Notes: a model not told the origin generated them from the sequence alone. DNA of 32,388 nucleotides from Embleya sp040605455 (GCF_040605455.1 NZ_JBEXCV010000105.1:1-32388), one strand, 5' to 3'. Shown: positions 8,283 to 16,859, counted from the first letter of the stretch. Translations and numbers: made by a program.

Positions 8283-9980
8283 ATGGTCACCACCACCGGC
8301 TCCGCCGCACCTGACCCCGCCCTCCTCGCCCTGACCGCCCCCGGCGGCCCGTTCGCGCTCGTCGAAGAGGACGTGCTCGGCGTGCCGTTGCGCGTCCTGG
8401 CCGACCGCCCCCGGTCGATCACCGCCTTCGTCGAGCGGGCCCGACGGTTCGGCGACCGCGAGTACCTCGTGTACGAGGACCGCCGGATCGGCTTCGCCGA
8501 ACACGTGCGCGACATCGCCTCGACCGCACTCGCCCTGCGCGATCGATACGGGATCGGCCCGGGGGACCGGGTCGCGATCCTGGCCGCCAACCGGCCCGAG
8601 TGGCTGACGGTGTTTCAGGCCGCCGCGGCGCTGGGCGCGATCACCGTCGGGATGAACGGATGGTGGGCCGCCGACGAGATCCGCTACGGCGTACGGGACT
8701 GCGCCCCCGCGCTGCTCGTCGCCGACCGACGCCGGCTGGAGCGGCTCGGTGGGGCGTCGGCGGCCGAGCGGAGTCTGGGGGTGCCCGTACTGGAGATCGA
8801 GGCGCACTGCGCCGCTCTGGCGGCCTACGCGCCCGACGCCGAACTGCCGTCGGGCGCCGCCGACGAGGACGACCCCGCACTGATCCTGTACACCTCCGGC
8901 ACCACCGGCCGGCCCAAGGGCGCCGTACTCACCCACCGCAACGTGGTCGCGATGCAGAACCTCCAGGCGTTGCTCGCCGCCCGGGCGACCGCACGCGTAC
9001 CCGCTGAGGTGCTCGCCCAGGCGCCGCCCGGGCGGTGGTTGGTGAACAGCCCGTTCTTCCACGTCTCGGGCCTGCTCGCGGGCGCGGTGGCCGCGCTGGC
9101 CGGCGGACAGACCATGGTGCTCTACAGCGGCCGGTTCGAGGTGCCCCGGTTGCTCGACCTGATCGAACGCGAGCGCTGCACCACGTGGTCGCTGGTGCCC
9201 ACGCTCGGCTGGCGGGTCGCCGACCACCCGGACACCCCGACGTACGACCTGTCCTCGATCACCCGGCTGGGCGGCGGCAGCGCGGCCTTCTCGCCCGAAC
9301 TGGTGCGCCGGCTCCAGGAGGTGTTCCCGAACGCGAAGGGCGCGTTCGGCGTCGGATACGGGCTGACCGAGTCCGGCGGGGTGGCCACCACCGCGGGCGC
9401 CGCGCAACTCGAGGACGAGCCGGGCGCGATCGGGACGGCCGTGCCGACCGTGGAGGTGACCGTGCACGACCAGGACGGCACACGGCAGCCGGACGGCGTG
9501 GAGGGCGAGCTGTGGATCCGCAGCCCGCTGGTGATGCTCGGCTACTGGGGCAACGACGAGGCCACCGCGAAGGTACTCACGCCGGACCGGCGGCTGCGCA
9601 CCGGCGACCTCGGCTACACCCGGGGCGGCCGGCTCTACCTGGCCACCCGGCGCAGCGACCTGATCCTGCGCGGCGGGGAGAACGTCTACCCGGCGGAGAT
9701 CGAACACTGCCTGGACGCACACCCCGACGTGGCCGAGTCGGTGGTGGTCGGCGTACCGCATCCGGAGTGGGGCGAGGAGGTCAAGGCGATCGTGGTGCCC
9801 GCACCCGGCGCGGCGCTCACCGCCGAGCTGCTCGGCGCCTACGTCGCGGAGCGCCTGGCCCACTTCAAGGTGCCCGCGCACTGGGAACTGCGCGGCGAAC
9901 CGCTACCGCGCACGCCGACCGGCAAGGTGATCCGCGCCGTGGCCACCGGCGCCAAGCCCGCCGACCTGGTCGAGGAATGA
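8283..9980 (+). CDS. acyl-CoA synthetase (class I adenylate-forming)
   Basis: Activates a carboxylic acid with ATP to an acyl-adenylate and then to acyl-CoA; 565 residues. Core motifs in order: ILYTSGTTGRPKGAVLTH (P-loop, about residue 200), the YGLTESGG substrate/AMP motif (about 359), GELWIRSP, RTGDLGY, LILRGGENVYPAEIE hinge, and the C-terminal catalytic lysine in RTPTGKVIR (about 547). The family covers medium/long-chain fatty acyl-CoA ligases and aryl-acid ligases; the substrate cannot be fixed, with a fatty acid most likely. ATG 8283 is chosen over ATG 8250 because a TTGAAT-18-TAGGGT promoter sits 7 bases before it. Monocistronic: it converges on dapD, with a strong terminator hairpin after the stop. 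Confidence 0.92.
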   Translation: MVTTTGSAAPDPALLALTAPGGPFALVEEDVLGVPLRVLADRPRSITAFVERARRFGDREYLVYEDRRIGFAEHVRDIASTALALRDRYGIGPGDRVAILAANRPEWLTVFQAAAALGAITVGMNGWWAADEIRYGVRDCAPALLVADRRRLERLGGASAAERSLGVPVLEIEAHCAALAAYAPDAELPSGAADEDDPALILYTSGTTGRPKGAVLTHRNVVAMQNLQALLAARATARVPAEVLAQAPPGRWLVNSPFFHVSGLLAGAVAALAGGQTMVLYSGRFEVPRLLDLIERERCTTWSLVPTLGWRVADHPDTPTYDLSSITRLGGGSAAFSPELVRRLQEVFPNAKGAFGVGYGLTESGGVATTAGAAQLEDEPGAIGTAVPTVEVTVHDQDGTRQPDGVEGELWIRSPLVMLGYWGNDEATAKVLTPDRRLRTGDLGYTRGGRLYLATRRSDLILRGGENVYPAEIEHCLDAHPDVAESVVVGVPHPEWGEEVKAIVVPAPGAALTAELLGAYVAERLAHFKVPAHWELRGEPLPRTPTGKVIRAVATGAKPADLVEE

Positions 9981-9984
9981 GCAA

Positions 9985-10024
9985 CCCGGGCGGGGTCGGC
10001 GAAGCACCGCCGACCCCGCCCGGG
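9985..10024. terminator. 17-bp perfect hairpin, bidirectional terminator
   Basis: Positions 9985-10001 (CCCGGGCGGGGTCGGCG) pair exactly with 10008-10024, with a 6-base loop. It fills the 50-base gap between the convergent acyl-CoA synthetase and dapD and should serve both. Confidence 0.85.
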
Positions 10025-10030
10025 AACGGG

Positions 10031-11026
10031 TCAGTCGTTCTTGTGCAGTTCCTCGTTCAGCGCGCCCCACGACTTGGTCCGGGCGATCGCCTCGATCGTG
10101 CCGGTGACCGAGTTGCGGCGGAAGAGCAGGCCGTCGCGGCCGGAAAGCTCGGCGGCCTTGACCACCTTGCCGTCGGGGGTGGTCACCCGGGTGCCGGCGG
10201 TGATGTAGCAGCCCGCCTCGACCACACAGTCGTCGCCGAGCGAGATGCCGATACCCGCGTTGGCGCCGAGCAGGCAGCGCTCGCCGACCGAGATGGTCTC
10301 CTTGCCGCCGCCCGACAGCGTGCCCATGATCGACGAGCCGCCGCCGATGTCGCTGTGGTCGCCCACCACGACGCCCGCGCTGATCCGGCCCTCGACCATC
10401 GAGGCACCCAGGGTGCCCGCGTTGAAGTTGCAGAAGCCCTCGTGCATCACGGTGGTGCCGGGTGCCAGGTGCGCGCCCAGGCGGACCCGGGTGGTGTCGG
10501 CGATCCGCACCCCGCCGGGCACCACGAACTCGGTCATCCGGGGGAACTTGTCCACGCCGGTCACCTCGAACGGCACCCGCGCGGCCCGAGCGCGCAGCCG
10601 GGCGGCGTCCACGCCGTCGACCGGGACCGCGCCCAGGTTGGTCCACGCGACGTTCGGGAGCACGCCGAACAGGCCGTCCAGGCTCTGCCCGTGCGGGCGG
10701 ACCAGGCGGTGGCTGAGCAGGTGCAGCCGCAGGTACGCGTCGTGGGTGTCCACCGGGCCGGTCCCCAGCGACGCGATCACCGTGCGCACGGCGACGACCT
10801 CGACCCCGCGCACCGCGTCGGTGCCCAGGCCGGCCGCGGCGTCGGCGCCGAGCGCCTCGATCGCCTCGTCGGCGGACAGGCGAACGGTCTCGGCCTTGCC
10901 GTCGACGTCGCCCGAGGTCAGCTCGGGTGCGGGGTACCAGGTGTCCAGGACGGTGCCGTCTGCGGCGATCGTCGCGAGGCCAGCGGCGACGGCACCAACG
11001 GGGGAGGAATCAGCAGTGTCGATCAC
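10031..11026 (-). CDS. dapD: 2,3,4,5-tetrahydropyridine-2,6-dicarboxylate N-succinyltransferase
   Basis: Transfers succinyl from succinyl-CoA to tetrahydrodipicolinate, a step of the succinylase route to meso-diaminopimelate and lysine, feeding cell-wall synthesis. The 331 residues match the actinobacterial DapD type. The C-terminal half is a left-handed beta-helix of hexapeptide repeats: VRIADTTRVRLGAHLAPGTTV, then GASMVEGRISAGVVVGDHSDIGGGSSI, LGANAGIGISLGDDCVVEAGCYI. The strings MHEGFCNFNAGTLG and GVDKFPRMTEFVVPGG are typical of the enzyme. The GTG start at 11026 is preceded at 6 bases by TACGGT, suggesting a leaderless mRNA. It lies 99 bases downstream of the AAA/TPR gene on the same strand but probably has its own promoter. 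Confidence 0.95.
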   Translation of the reverse strand: MIDTADSSPVGAVAAGLATIAADGTVLDTWYPAPELTSGDVDGKAETVRLSADEAIEALGADAAAGLGTDAVRGVEVVAVRTVIASLGTGPVDTHDAYLRLHLLSHRLVRPHGQSLDGLFGVLPNVAWTNLGAVPVDGVDAARLRARAARVPFEVTGVDKFPRMTEFVVPGGVRIADTTRVRLGAHLAPGTTVMHEGFCNFNAGTLGASMVEGRISAGVVVGDHSDIGGGSSIMGTLSGGGKETISVGERCLLGANAGIGISLGDDCVVEAGCYITAGTRVTTPDGKVVKAAELSGRDGLLFRRNSVTGTIEAIARTKSWGALNEELHKND

Positions 11027-11032
11027 CCCGCT

Positions 11033-11038
11033 ACCGTA
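11033..11038 (-). promoter_or_regulatory. TACGGT -10 box of dapD (leaderless)
   Basis: On the minus strand TACGGT ends 6 bases before the GTG of dapD, fitting the TAnnnT -10 of actinomycete leaderless promoters. No ribosome site precedes the GTG. The -35 is not obvious. Confidence 0.4.
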
Positions 11039-11125
11039 CCGGGACCGCGCGCCCGCGCCGATCGCCGGTGCGCACGCGTCCCGATCCGATTTTCTCCGCC
11101 GCCGGTGCGCGCCGGGTCCGCGCGG

Positions 11126-14086
11126 CTACTCCGAGTCGGGTCGACGGGTCGGGCCCTCGCGGAACGGCCAGGTCTCGCAACGATCGCCGTCCGCGTCGGG
11201 TCGGGCCTCCTCGCGATGCGGGATGCCGAACGGGCTGTACCCGCCGGTGTACTCGTCCGCCCAGTCGTCCGCATCCGCGCGACCGTGGTCGACCGGCGGC
11301 AGTGCGGTGGCGCCGACCAGCGCCTCCACCATCGCCGCGGCCCGCGTCTGCAACGGGATCGCGCCACAGGCCATCGCGGTGTCCCGGGCCCGTTCCAACT
11401 CGCCGATGGCGTCCGGCTTGTGGCCGTCCTTGCGCAGCCGGTCACCGTAGGCGAGCAGCGCCTTGGCGTACTCGTACTTGGCGCCGACGCCCTCCAGGGC
11501 GACCGCCGCGTCCCACAGCGCCTGCTGTGCGTTGACGTTGTCCTCGATCATTCCGGCCACCCGCTTGGCCTGGCCGGCGGCCACCGGGGCGTAGAACGTG
11601 TCCGCCCGGGCGACGGCCTGCTTGGCCACCGTGCGAGCCAGCTCCTTGTTCTGCTGCGACCCCTCGGCGTTCAACGCCTCGGCGAGCAGCAGACCCCACG
11701 GGCACCACGCGGGGTTGTCCATGCCGCGGGCGCGCAGCCGCTCGCCGAGCTCGGTCAGCGGCTGGATCACCTCCTCGTGCCTGTCCTGGGCGATCCGCAG
11801 TTCGGCGAGCACGATGGCGGGGACCGGCAGTACGCGGGTGGCCTGGTTGGCGCGATGGGGGTTGTCGAAGCCGATCTGCCGCGCCCACCGCTCGGCCTCC
11901 TCGAGATTGCCCTGCGCGATCAGGGTCTGGATCAGCACCCCGGCCGCGTACCACTGGGATGGTGTTTCCTTGCCGAGTTTGAGGGCCATCTCCAGGCCGA
12001 TCTCGGCCTGCTCGCGCGCATCCTTGAGCCGGCCCATCCGGTAGTACAACATCGCCCGGAAGGCGTGGCCGTAGGACAGGTGCGCGCGTTGGCGACCGTT
12101 GTCCCGGAGTTGGGCCATGCCGTTCTCCAGGAGTTCGTGCGCCTCCTTGAACAGGTCGCAGTAGATGAACGTCAGGGTGAGCACCATCGGGATCTCGAAG
12201 CCCCAACCCTCCTCGACCCAACTGAACCCGGGGCGCTCTTTGTTCGCCGCCTCCGGTCCCAGCGCCGCGCGAGCGAATTTGGTGGTCGTCTGCAACCGCC
12301 GTCCCGTGAGTACTCCGTACCAGGCGACCAGGGCGAACAGCGAATAGTTCGTCCGGGTGGTGGCGCCATCGGTGTTCAGCCGTACGGTCAACCGCTGCAG
12401 ATTGTGGGCGCGTGAGGCGAAGCCGGTGTCGTCCTCCCAGAACGCGGCCCACATGAACAGGTCGGCGTACAACCTCGGTCGTTTGCCGATCGGGGTGATC
12501 TCGATCTCCCGCTCCAAGAGCGCGATGCTCTTGGGTAGTTGACCGCTGAACGCGTACGAGCGGACGAGTTCGATGACGATTTCGGTGCGCAGGTCCGAGC
12601 CCGGTTCAGGGGCCTCCTCGAGCGCCTTGGTCAGCGGTTCGATGCTGCCGGTGGGGTCGTTGACGAAGAGCGCGCGGCCGATGTTGTAGTGGAGCCAGGC
12701 GCGCATGTGCTTCGGCGCGAGCTCCGCCAACGCGTGTTCGAGGTAGGTCACGCCGGCCTTCGGGACACCCGAGGCGAGGCACTCGCGGGCCGCGTCCACC
12801 ATCACGTTCGCCGCCCACTCGTCCCGGACGCCGAAAACCTTCAGCGCGTGCGTCGCAGCGGTCTGCGCGGAGAAGCGGTCCGCGCGCAACAGCCGGGCCG
12901 CCTCGTGGTGCATCGCGTTGCGTTCGTTCGTCTCGAAGCAGTAGCGGTAGACCGCGAGTCGGACCAGCGGGTGGGTGAAACCCCAGTTCGAGCGCGTGTC
13001 GTCGACCGACGTGAGGATCTCCTGTCGGTACAGGTCCTCGGCGGCGACGGCGATCGCCTCCGGGCTCGACCCGGTGAGCCGGACCGCGCGTGCGATCGTC
13101 AAGTGCGGCGTCAGGATCGCGGCGGCCCGCGCCAGCCTGCGGGAGTCCGGTGCGAGCCGGGAGAATCGCTTCTTGAAGTGCTTCTCGGCGTAGGCGAGGG
13201 CCGCGTGCTGCTCCATTGCGACACCGTGCCGGGACAGCGAGGCCGCGATCGGCTCGATTCCGGACGACTCGATGAACCGCAGCAGTTCCCGCAGGGTTTG
13301 CGGTTCTCCGCCGCAACAGTGATGGCAGTGCTCGGCGAACGCGTCGTCGACAGGCCGGTCGGGGAAACGGTGCCGGATCACCGTCGCGGTGCTCTCGATG
13401 CTCAACGCCTTCAACTTGGTCGCCGTTCGACCGGCGACATCGTCGAGTGTGCGCAGCCATTGCGCCAGAGCCGGAACGTATTCGTCCGGGCGGTAGGACA
13501 CCACGATCAGGATCGGGAAATCGCGCACCTGGATGGCGAATTGCGCCAACCACTTCATCGACGGCGGGTCGGCCCAGTGCGCGTCGTCGATGACCATGAT
13601 CAGCGGCGCCTTCGCGTAGCCGCGGACGACGGCGTCGAGGGCGGACAGCACGTCCTCGGTGTCCGGCGCCTCCCCGGGTTGGCGCGGACCGCCGAAGATC
13701 GGCCCGAGGATGCCGTGCCACTCGCCGAGCCGTTCCTTGCGTGCCTCGGGGCCGAGTGTGGACAGGTCCTTGAACAGCCGCTTCGCCAGGCCGTAGACCC
13801 GGACCTTCTCCAGGTCGTAGCCGATCACGTGGAGCGAGGCGAAGCCGTCGGATTCGGCGGTGTGCCTGGCCCATTCGAGCACCGCCGACTTGCCCATGCC
13901 GGCCTGGCCGGTGACCACCATGACCCGGCCCTCGCCGGTGTCGCGGACCGCGGCCAGATGCTCGCGGAGTTCGTCCTGGATGAAATCGCGCTCGACGAGG
14001 GGCATCGGCTCCGTCCTGGAAGCGGGGTCCGGTGTGTGCTCGCGCCCCAGGCCACCCGGGCGCGGTGCCATGCGTGGTGCCCCCAT
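11126..14086 (-). CDS. AAA ATPase with TPR-like C-terminus, LAL-like but lacking HTH
   Basis: Large cytoplasmic protein of 986 residues. The N-terminal ATPase domain has Walker A GQAGMGKSAVLEW (about residues 60-72), Walker B PLIMVIDDAHWAD (161-173) and IVVSYRPDE in sensor position, the signal-transduction ATPase type found in LuxR-family LAL and AfsR/MalT-like regulators. The remaining 600 residues are alpha-helical repeats resembling TPRs (for example MRAWLHYNIGRALF, GHAFRAMLYYRMGRLKDAREQ). The C-terminus, after VEALVGATALPP, is an acidic, disordered-looking tail with no LuxR helix-turn-helix, and the N-terminus has no SARP domain. DNA binding is therefore not expected; it may act through a protein partner. 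ATG 14086 has AGAGAGG seven bases upstream; an inner Met at MPLVERD is possible. Upstream of dapD on the same strand. Confidence 0.85.
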   Translation of the reverse strand: MGAPRMAPRPGGLGREHTPDPASRTEPMPLVERDFIQDELREHLAAVRDTGEGRVMVVTGQAGMGKSAVLEWARHTAESDGFASLHVIGYDLEKVRVYGLAKRLFKDLSTLGPEARKERLGEWHGILGPIFGGPRQPGEAPDTEDVLSALDAVVRGYAKAPLIMVIDDAHWADPPSMKWLAQFAIQVRDFPILIVVSYRPDEYVPALAQWLRTLDDVAGRTATKLKALSIESTATVIRHRFPDRPVDDAFAEHCHHCCGGEPQTLRELLRFIESSGIEPIAASLSRHGVAMEQHAALAYAEKHFKKRFSRLAPDSRRLARAAAILTPHLTIARAVRLTGSSPEAIAVAAEDLYRQEILTSVDDTRSNWGFTHPLVRLAVYRYCFETNERNAMHHEAARLLRADRFSAQTAATHALKVFGVRDEWAANVMVDAARECLASGVPKAGVTYLEHALAELAPKHMRAWLHYNIGRALFVNDPTGSIEPLTKALEEAPEPGSDLRTEIVIELVRSYAFSGQLPKSIALLEREIEITPIGKRPRLYADLFMWAAFWEDDTGFASRAHNLQRLTVRLNTDGATTRTNYSLFALVAWYGVLTGRRLQTTTKFARAALGPEAANKERPGFSWVEEGWGFEIPMVLTLTFIYCDLFKEAHELLENGMAQLRDNGRQRAHLSYGHAFRAMLYYRMGRLKDAREQAEIGLEMALKLGKETPSQWYAAGVLIQTLIAQGNLEEAERWARQIGFDNPHRANQATRVLPVPAIVLAELRIAQDRHEEVIQPLTELGERLRARGMDNPAWCPWGLLLAEALNAEGSQQNKELARTVAKQAVARADTFYAPVAAGQAKRVAGMIEDNVNAQQALWDAAVALEGVGAKYEYAKALLAYGDRLRKDGHKPDAIGELERARDTAMACGAIPLQTRAAAMVEALVGATALPPVDHGRADADDWADEYTGGYSPFGIPHREEARPDADGDRCETWPFREGPTRRPDSE

Positions 14087-14370
14087 CGCGCAACCTCTCT
14101 GCCGTGCGTCCCCACCCCGAGCCCGCGCGGAACGATTACGCGCCGTGGCGGATCACTTGCGTTACCTATCCTGCGCCAATCTCGCAAGCTCTGTCCCCGA
14201 CTTGGCTGAGAAGTCCTGCCGACGTCCTCTCCTCGGGGGGGGGGTGCGATTTCGCGAACGGGAACTGATGTGCGATCGATTCGGCAACCGCGTGCATGGT
14301 GCGCGAACATGCAGCCGACGCTCGTCTCGAACATCGACGGGCGGACGAAGTACGACCGAACGGAAAGGCC

Positions 14371-14781
14371 GTGACACCCGTGTTGGGACCGCAGATCGGT
14401 GTACCCGTGACCCCTGCCGCGTCGGTGCGGGTGCCCCCGGAACCGGGGGAGTTGCGCTATCAGCGCTGTGGCGCGTGCGAGACGGCGAACTTCGCCCCCA
14501 CCGAGATGTGCCGGGGCTGCTCGTCGCGCGCGTTGCAGTGGGTCACCAGCGCCGGGCGCGGCAGCGTGTACAGCTGGACCGTGGTGCGTCGGCCCGCCGC
14601 GCGCGAACTCGGCGACCCGTACGCGGTGGCGATCGTGGACTTGGACGAGGGCTATCGCATGCTCACCAACCTGGTCGAGGTGGAACCGACCGAGATTCAC
14701 TCGGGCATGCGGGTGCGGGTGGATCTGCGGCCGATGGGAGAGGAGCGGGTGCTGCCGTTCTTCACGCCCGATCGGAGCTGA
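14371..14781 (+). CDS. DUF35 (ChsH2-like) zinc-ribbon/OB-fold protein
   Basis: Small protein of 136 residues. Seen: zinc ribbon RCGACETANFAPTEMCRGCSS (two CxxC pairs), followed by an OB-fold-like beta segment GRGSVYSWTVVRRP ... PYAVAIVDLDEGYRMLTNLVEVEP. This is the usual DUF35 arrangement. Such proteins normally partner thiolase-like or enoyl-CoA hydratase-like enzymes and are thought to bind acyl-CoA; here no thiolase or hydratase is adjacent, so the partner is unknown. GTG 14371 is chosen because GGAAAGG lies just upstream; an in-frame ATG at 14296 would add 25 atypical residues. Its last 20 bases overlap the 3' end of the convergent oxidoreductase gene. Confidence 0.85.
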   Translation: MTPVLGPQIGVPVTPAASVRVPPEPGELRYQRCGACETANFAPTEMCRGCSSRALQWVTSAGRGSVYSWTVVRRPAARELGDPYAVAIVDLDEGYRMLTNLVEVEPTEIHSGMRVRVDLRPMGEERVLPFFTPDRS

Positions 14782-16072
14782 AGCCGTGATCGGAGCCCGA
14801 TCGTGGTTCGGAACCCAACCGTGCGTCGGGGTCGTGTTCGCGCCCGGGGTGCAACTCCCGTTCGGGATCGAATACTTGGCCGGAGTCTGCCCCGGGTGGG
14901 CCGGGTGGCTGCGCGGAGTGTCGGCGCGGTCGCGGTGACCGGGTGCGCGCGGGGAACCGGTCGGGGCGGAAGTCCGTGCCCGGGATGTCCGGCCGGGCAC
15001 TGGCGCCGTCGCACAGCAGGTCGGCCACCAGCATGCCCACCGCCGGCACGATGCCCAACCCGTGCTCGCCGCACCCGGCCGCGACGAACAGTCCGTCGGG
15101 GCCCACCGATCCGATCAGCGGCAGGTGATCGGGCCCGGCGTCGTGCCGGGTCCCGAACGCGGCCACCGGCGTGCATGCGGGAAAGCCCGGGAAGCGCGCG
15201 GCGAGGTGGGCCGAGGCAAGGGCGGTGAGCTCGTCGTCGAACGCGTCGGGGGCCGGGTCGAGCGCGCCGAGCAGCAGGTGCCCGGGACCGTCGGCACGCA
15301 GCCGGCGCCGATTCGGCAGATCGTCCAGGATCGGCCGTTCGCCGACCGCGCGGCCGACTCGCACCCGCACCGTGAACTCGCGGGTGGCGCGCACCGGCAG
15401 GTGCACCCCCAACGGCGCGACGAACGCCGGCGAGTCGGCGCCTGCGGCCACCACGACCGTTCCGGCGGCCACCTCCCGGCCGTCGCTCAGCCGCACCCCG
15501 GTGACCCGGTCCCGGGTCGCCGCGACGCTCACGGCCGGTGCGCAGGTCAGGATCGCCGCTCCGCCGCGTCGGGCCGCCCGGGCGAAGGCGCGAGCGGTGC
15601 GTCGGATGTCGGCGTACCCGCCGCGCGGCTCGTACGCGAAGCCGGCGAAGCCGCGAACGCCGATCTCGGGCCAACTCGCCGCGACCGCCTCCGCGTCCAC
15701 CCGCCGCACGTCGATTCCCAGTGCGCGACGCATCGCCACGCCCGCGTCGAGCCCGCCGAGGTCGGATGCGGCAACCCCGACGAGTCGGCCGCACGCGCGA
15801 TACCCGACGTCCTCGCCGAGCACCTCGACGGCGTTCTCGAAGACGTGGGTGCCCGCCCAGGCCATCGCGGCCGGCGCCGGCACGGTCGAGGAGCAGTACA
15901 CGTCGCCGGGACCCGGATCGCCGGTCGGCCCGGGCGGGCCCGAGCCGCCGATGCCCGCCGCGCACACGATCACGTCGCGCACCCCGCGCCGGGTGAACGC
16001 GTGGGCGATCGCCATGCCCTCGGGGCCGGCCCCGACGATCACCACGTCGGCCACCGGGGTGTCCGGCGTCAT
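14762..16072 (-). CDS. FAD-dependent oxidoreductase, DAO (DadA/glycine oxidase-like) family
   Basis: Flavoenzyme of 436 residues, expected to oxidise an amine or amino acid. The N-terminal dinucleotide fold has VVIVGAGPEGMAIAHAF with GAGPEG at residues 14-19; central substrate domain GYADIRRTARAFARAA; GTVVVAAGADSPAF; and the C-terminal FAD-closing segment DHLPLIGSVGPDGLFVAAGCGEHGLGIVPAVG, all typical of DAO proteins. The true domain ends about 65 residues before the stop; the rest is a Pro/Arg/Asp-rich tail that runs 20 bases into the convergent DUF35 gene. Start ATG 16072 has GGGAGG seven bases upstream; an open frame continues upstream but lacks homology. Substrate not determinable. Confidence 0.85.
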   Translation of the reverse strand: MTPDTPVADVVIVGAGPEGMAIAHAFTRRGVRDVIVCAAGIGGSGPPGPTGDPGPGDVYCSSTVPAPAAMAWAGTHVFENAVEVLGEDVGYRACGRLVGVAASDLGGLDAGVAMRRALGIDVRRVDAEAVAASWPEIGVRGFAGFAYEPRGGYADIRRTARAFARAARRGGAAILTCAPAVSVAATRDRVTGVRLSDGREVAAGTVVVAAGADSPAFVAPLGVHLPVRATREFTVRVRVGRAVGERPILDDLPNRRRLRADGPGHLLLGALDPAPDAFDDELTALASAHLAARFPGFPACTPVAAFGTRHDAGPDHLPLIGSVGPDGLFVAAGCGEHGLGIVPAVGMLVADLLCDGASARPDIPGTDFRPDRFPARTRSPRPRRHSAQPPGPPGADSGQVFDPERELHPGREHDPDARLGSEPRSGSDHGFSSDRA

Positions 16073-16519
16073 CGGGTCGCCTCCCGAGTCTGGGGTCGGC
16101 CGGTGTGTCGGCGTGCGGTCGTACGGTTCTGTGTGCTCATCTCGCGCCGTCACCTGGGTCGATGGTCGCCGGTTCCGCTGCCGGGAACCGATGTCGCCCG
16201 GAGTGAACCACTCGGCCGTTTCCGGCTTTCGACGCGAGCGTAACGACGGTGTTACCCAGGGTGCCGGGGGCGGGTGCGGCGGCGCTCGACGGCGAGCGCC
16301 GCCCGAACGGTCGCGGCGCCCGGACGCTTGATCGGATCCAGTCGGGCGATGCCGCCACACGGGGGTGCGGGGAGTGTCACGTGCCGGATTGTATACCCCC
16401 TGGGGGTAGGAGGCGGTTAGGATTCGATTCCGGTGGGGTCGCGGCATCAACGCGATCACCTGGGGTAATCGGTCGGACATGGCCCATTCGGGCCGCAGGC
16501 AGCACGACGAGGAGGCGCG
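16073..16519. other. divergent intergenic region with two operator-like palindromes
   Basis: These 447 bases separate the oxidoreductase (leftward) from a small membrane protein gene (rightward). No coding frame is convincing. It contains GTAAC-N6-GTTAC at 16240-16255 and the CsoR-like palindrome at 16394-16408, described separately. Confidence 0.5.
16394..16408. promoter_or_regulatory. CsoR/RcnR-type operator-like palindrome
   Basis: TACCCCCTGGGGGTA is a perfect inverted repeat (7-base arms around one base), with GTA further left and GGAGG to the right. Copper-sensing CsoR and related metal- or persulfide-sensing repressors bind G-tract palindromes of this form. It lies 112 bases before the small membrane gene at 16520. 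No csoR, copA or copZ gene is in the window. Confidence 0.55.
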
Positions 16520-16807
16520 ATGACCACCACCGCAATCGCCGCATTGGTCACGCTGTGCGTCGGCCTGGTCGGCTGTCTGTGGCTGCTCACCCGGGGGCGC
16601 CGCGCCGAGCGCATGGCCGCCGCGGTGCTGATGTGCATGTTCGCGTCGTTGTCGCTGGTGTTCTACTCGATCGGCCAGGGTGGCATGGGCGCGCTGGACG
16701 CCGCCCTCCTGCTCGGCGTCGCGGCTCCTGCGGGAACGCTGATGGTCGCGGCGCGCGGGCGCGGGCTCAGCCGCGCGACCGGCAGCCGCGACCATCGGGC
16801 CCGCTGA
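16520..16807 (+). CDS. small three-helix membrane protein, MrpF-like
   Basis: 95 residues with three predicted membrane helices (about 3-25, 33-53, 57-77) and a basic C-terminal tail. The order of features, RRAERMAAAVLMCMFASLSLVF then LDAALLLGVAAPAGTLMVAARG, resembles MrpF/MnhF subunits of multisubunit Na+/H+ antiporters (R-x-x-D-R-x-x-A then D-x-A-L-x-L), but the other Mrp subunits are absent and the match is weak. The ATG at 16520 has a strong GAGGAGG ribosome site. A CsoR-like palindrome lies upstream. It converges on the DUF3040 gene, 52 bases beyond. Function unknown. Confidence 0.7.
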   Translation: MTTTAIAALVTLCVGLVGCLWLLTRGRRAERMAAAVLMCMFASLSLVFYSIGQGGMGALDAALLLGVAAPAGTLMVAARGRGLSRATGSRDHRAR

Positions 16808-16859
16808 CGGTGTCGGGACAGGTGCCGCCGCGCGGGTGCCCGCGTCGATCGGTGTGCGA

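Noticed and set aside
9035..12415. Very long plus-strand open frame covering part of three genes
   Set aside because: It runs across the acyl-CoA synthetase in the wrong frame and antisense to dapD and the AAA/TPR gene; composition is low-complexity Arg/Gly/Ala.
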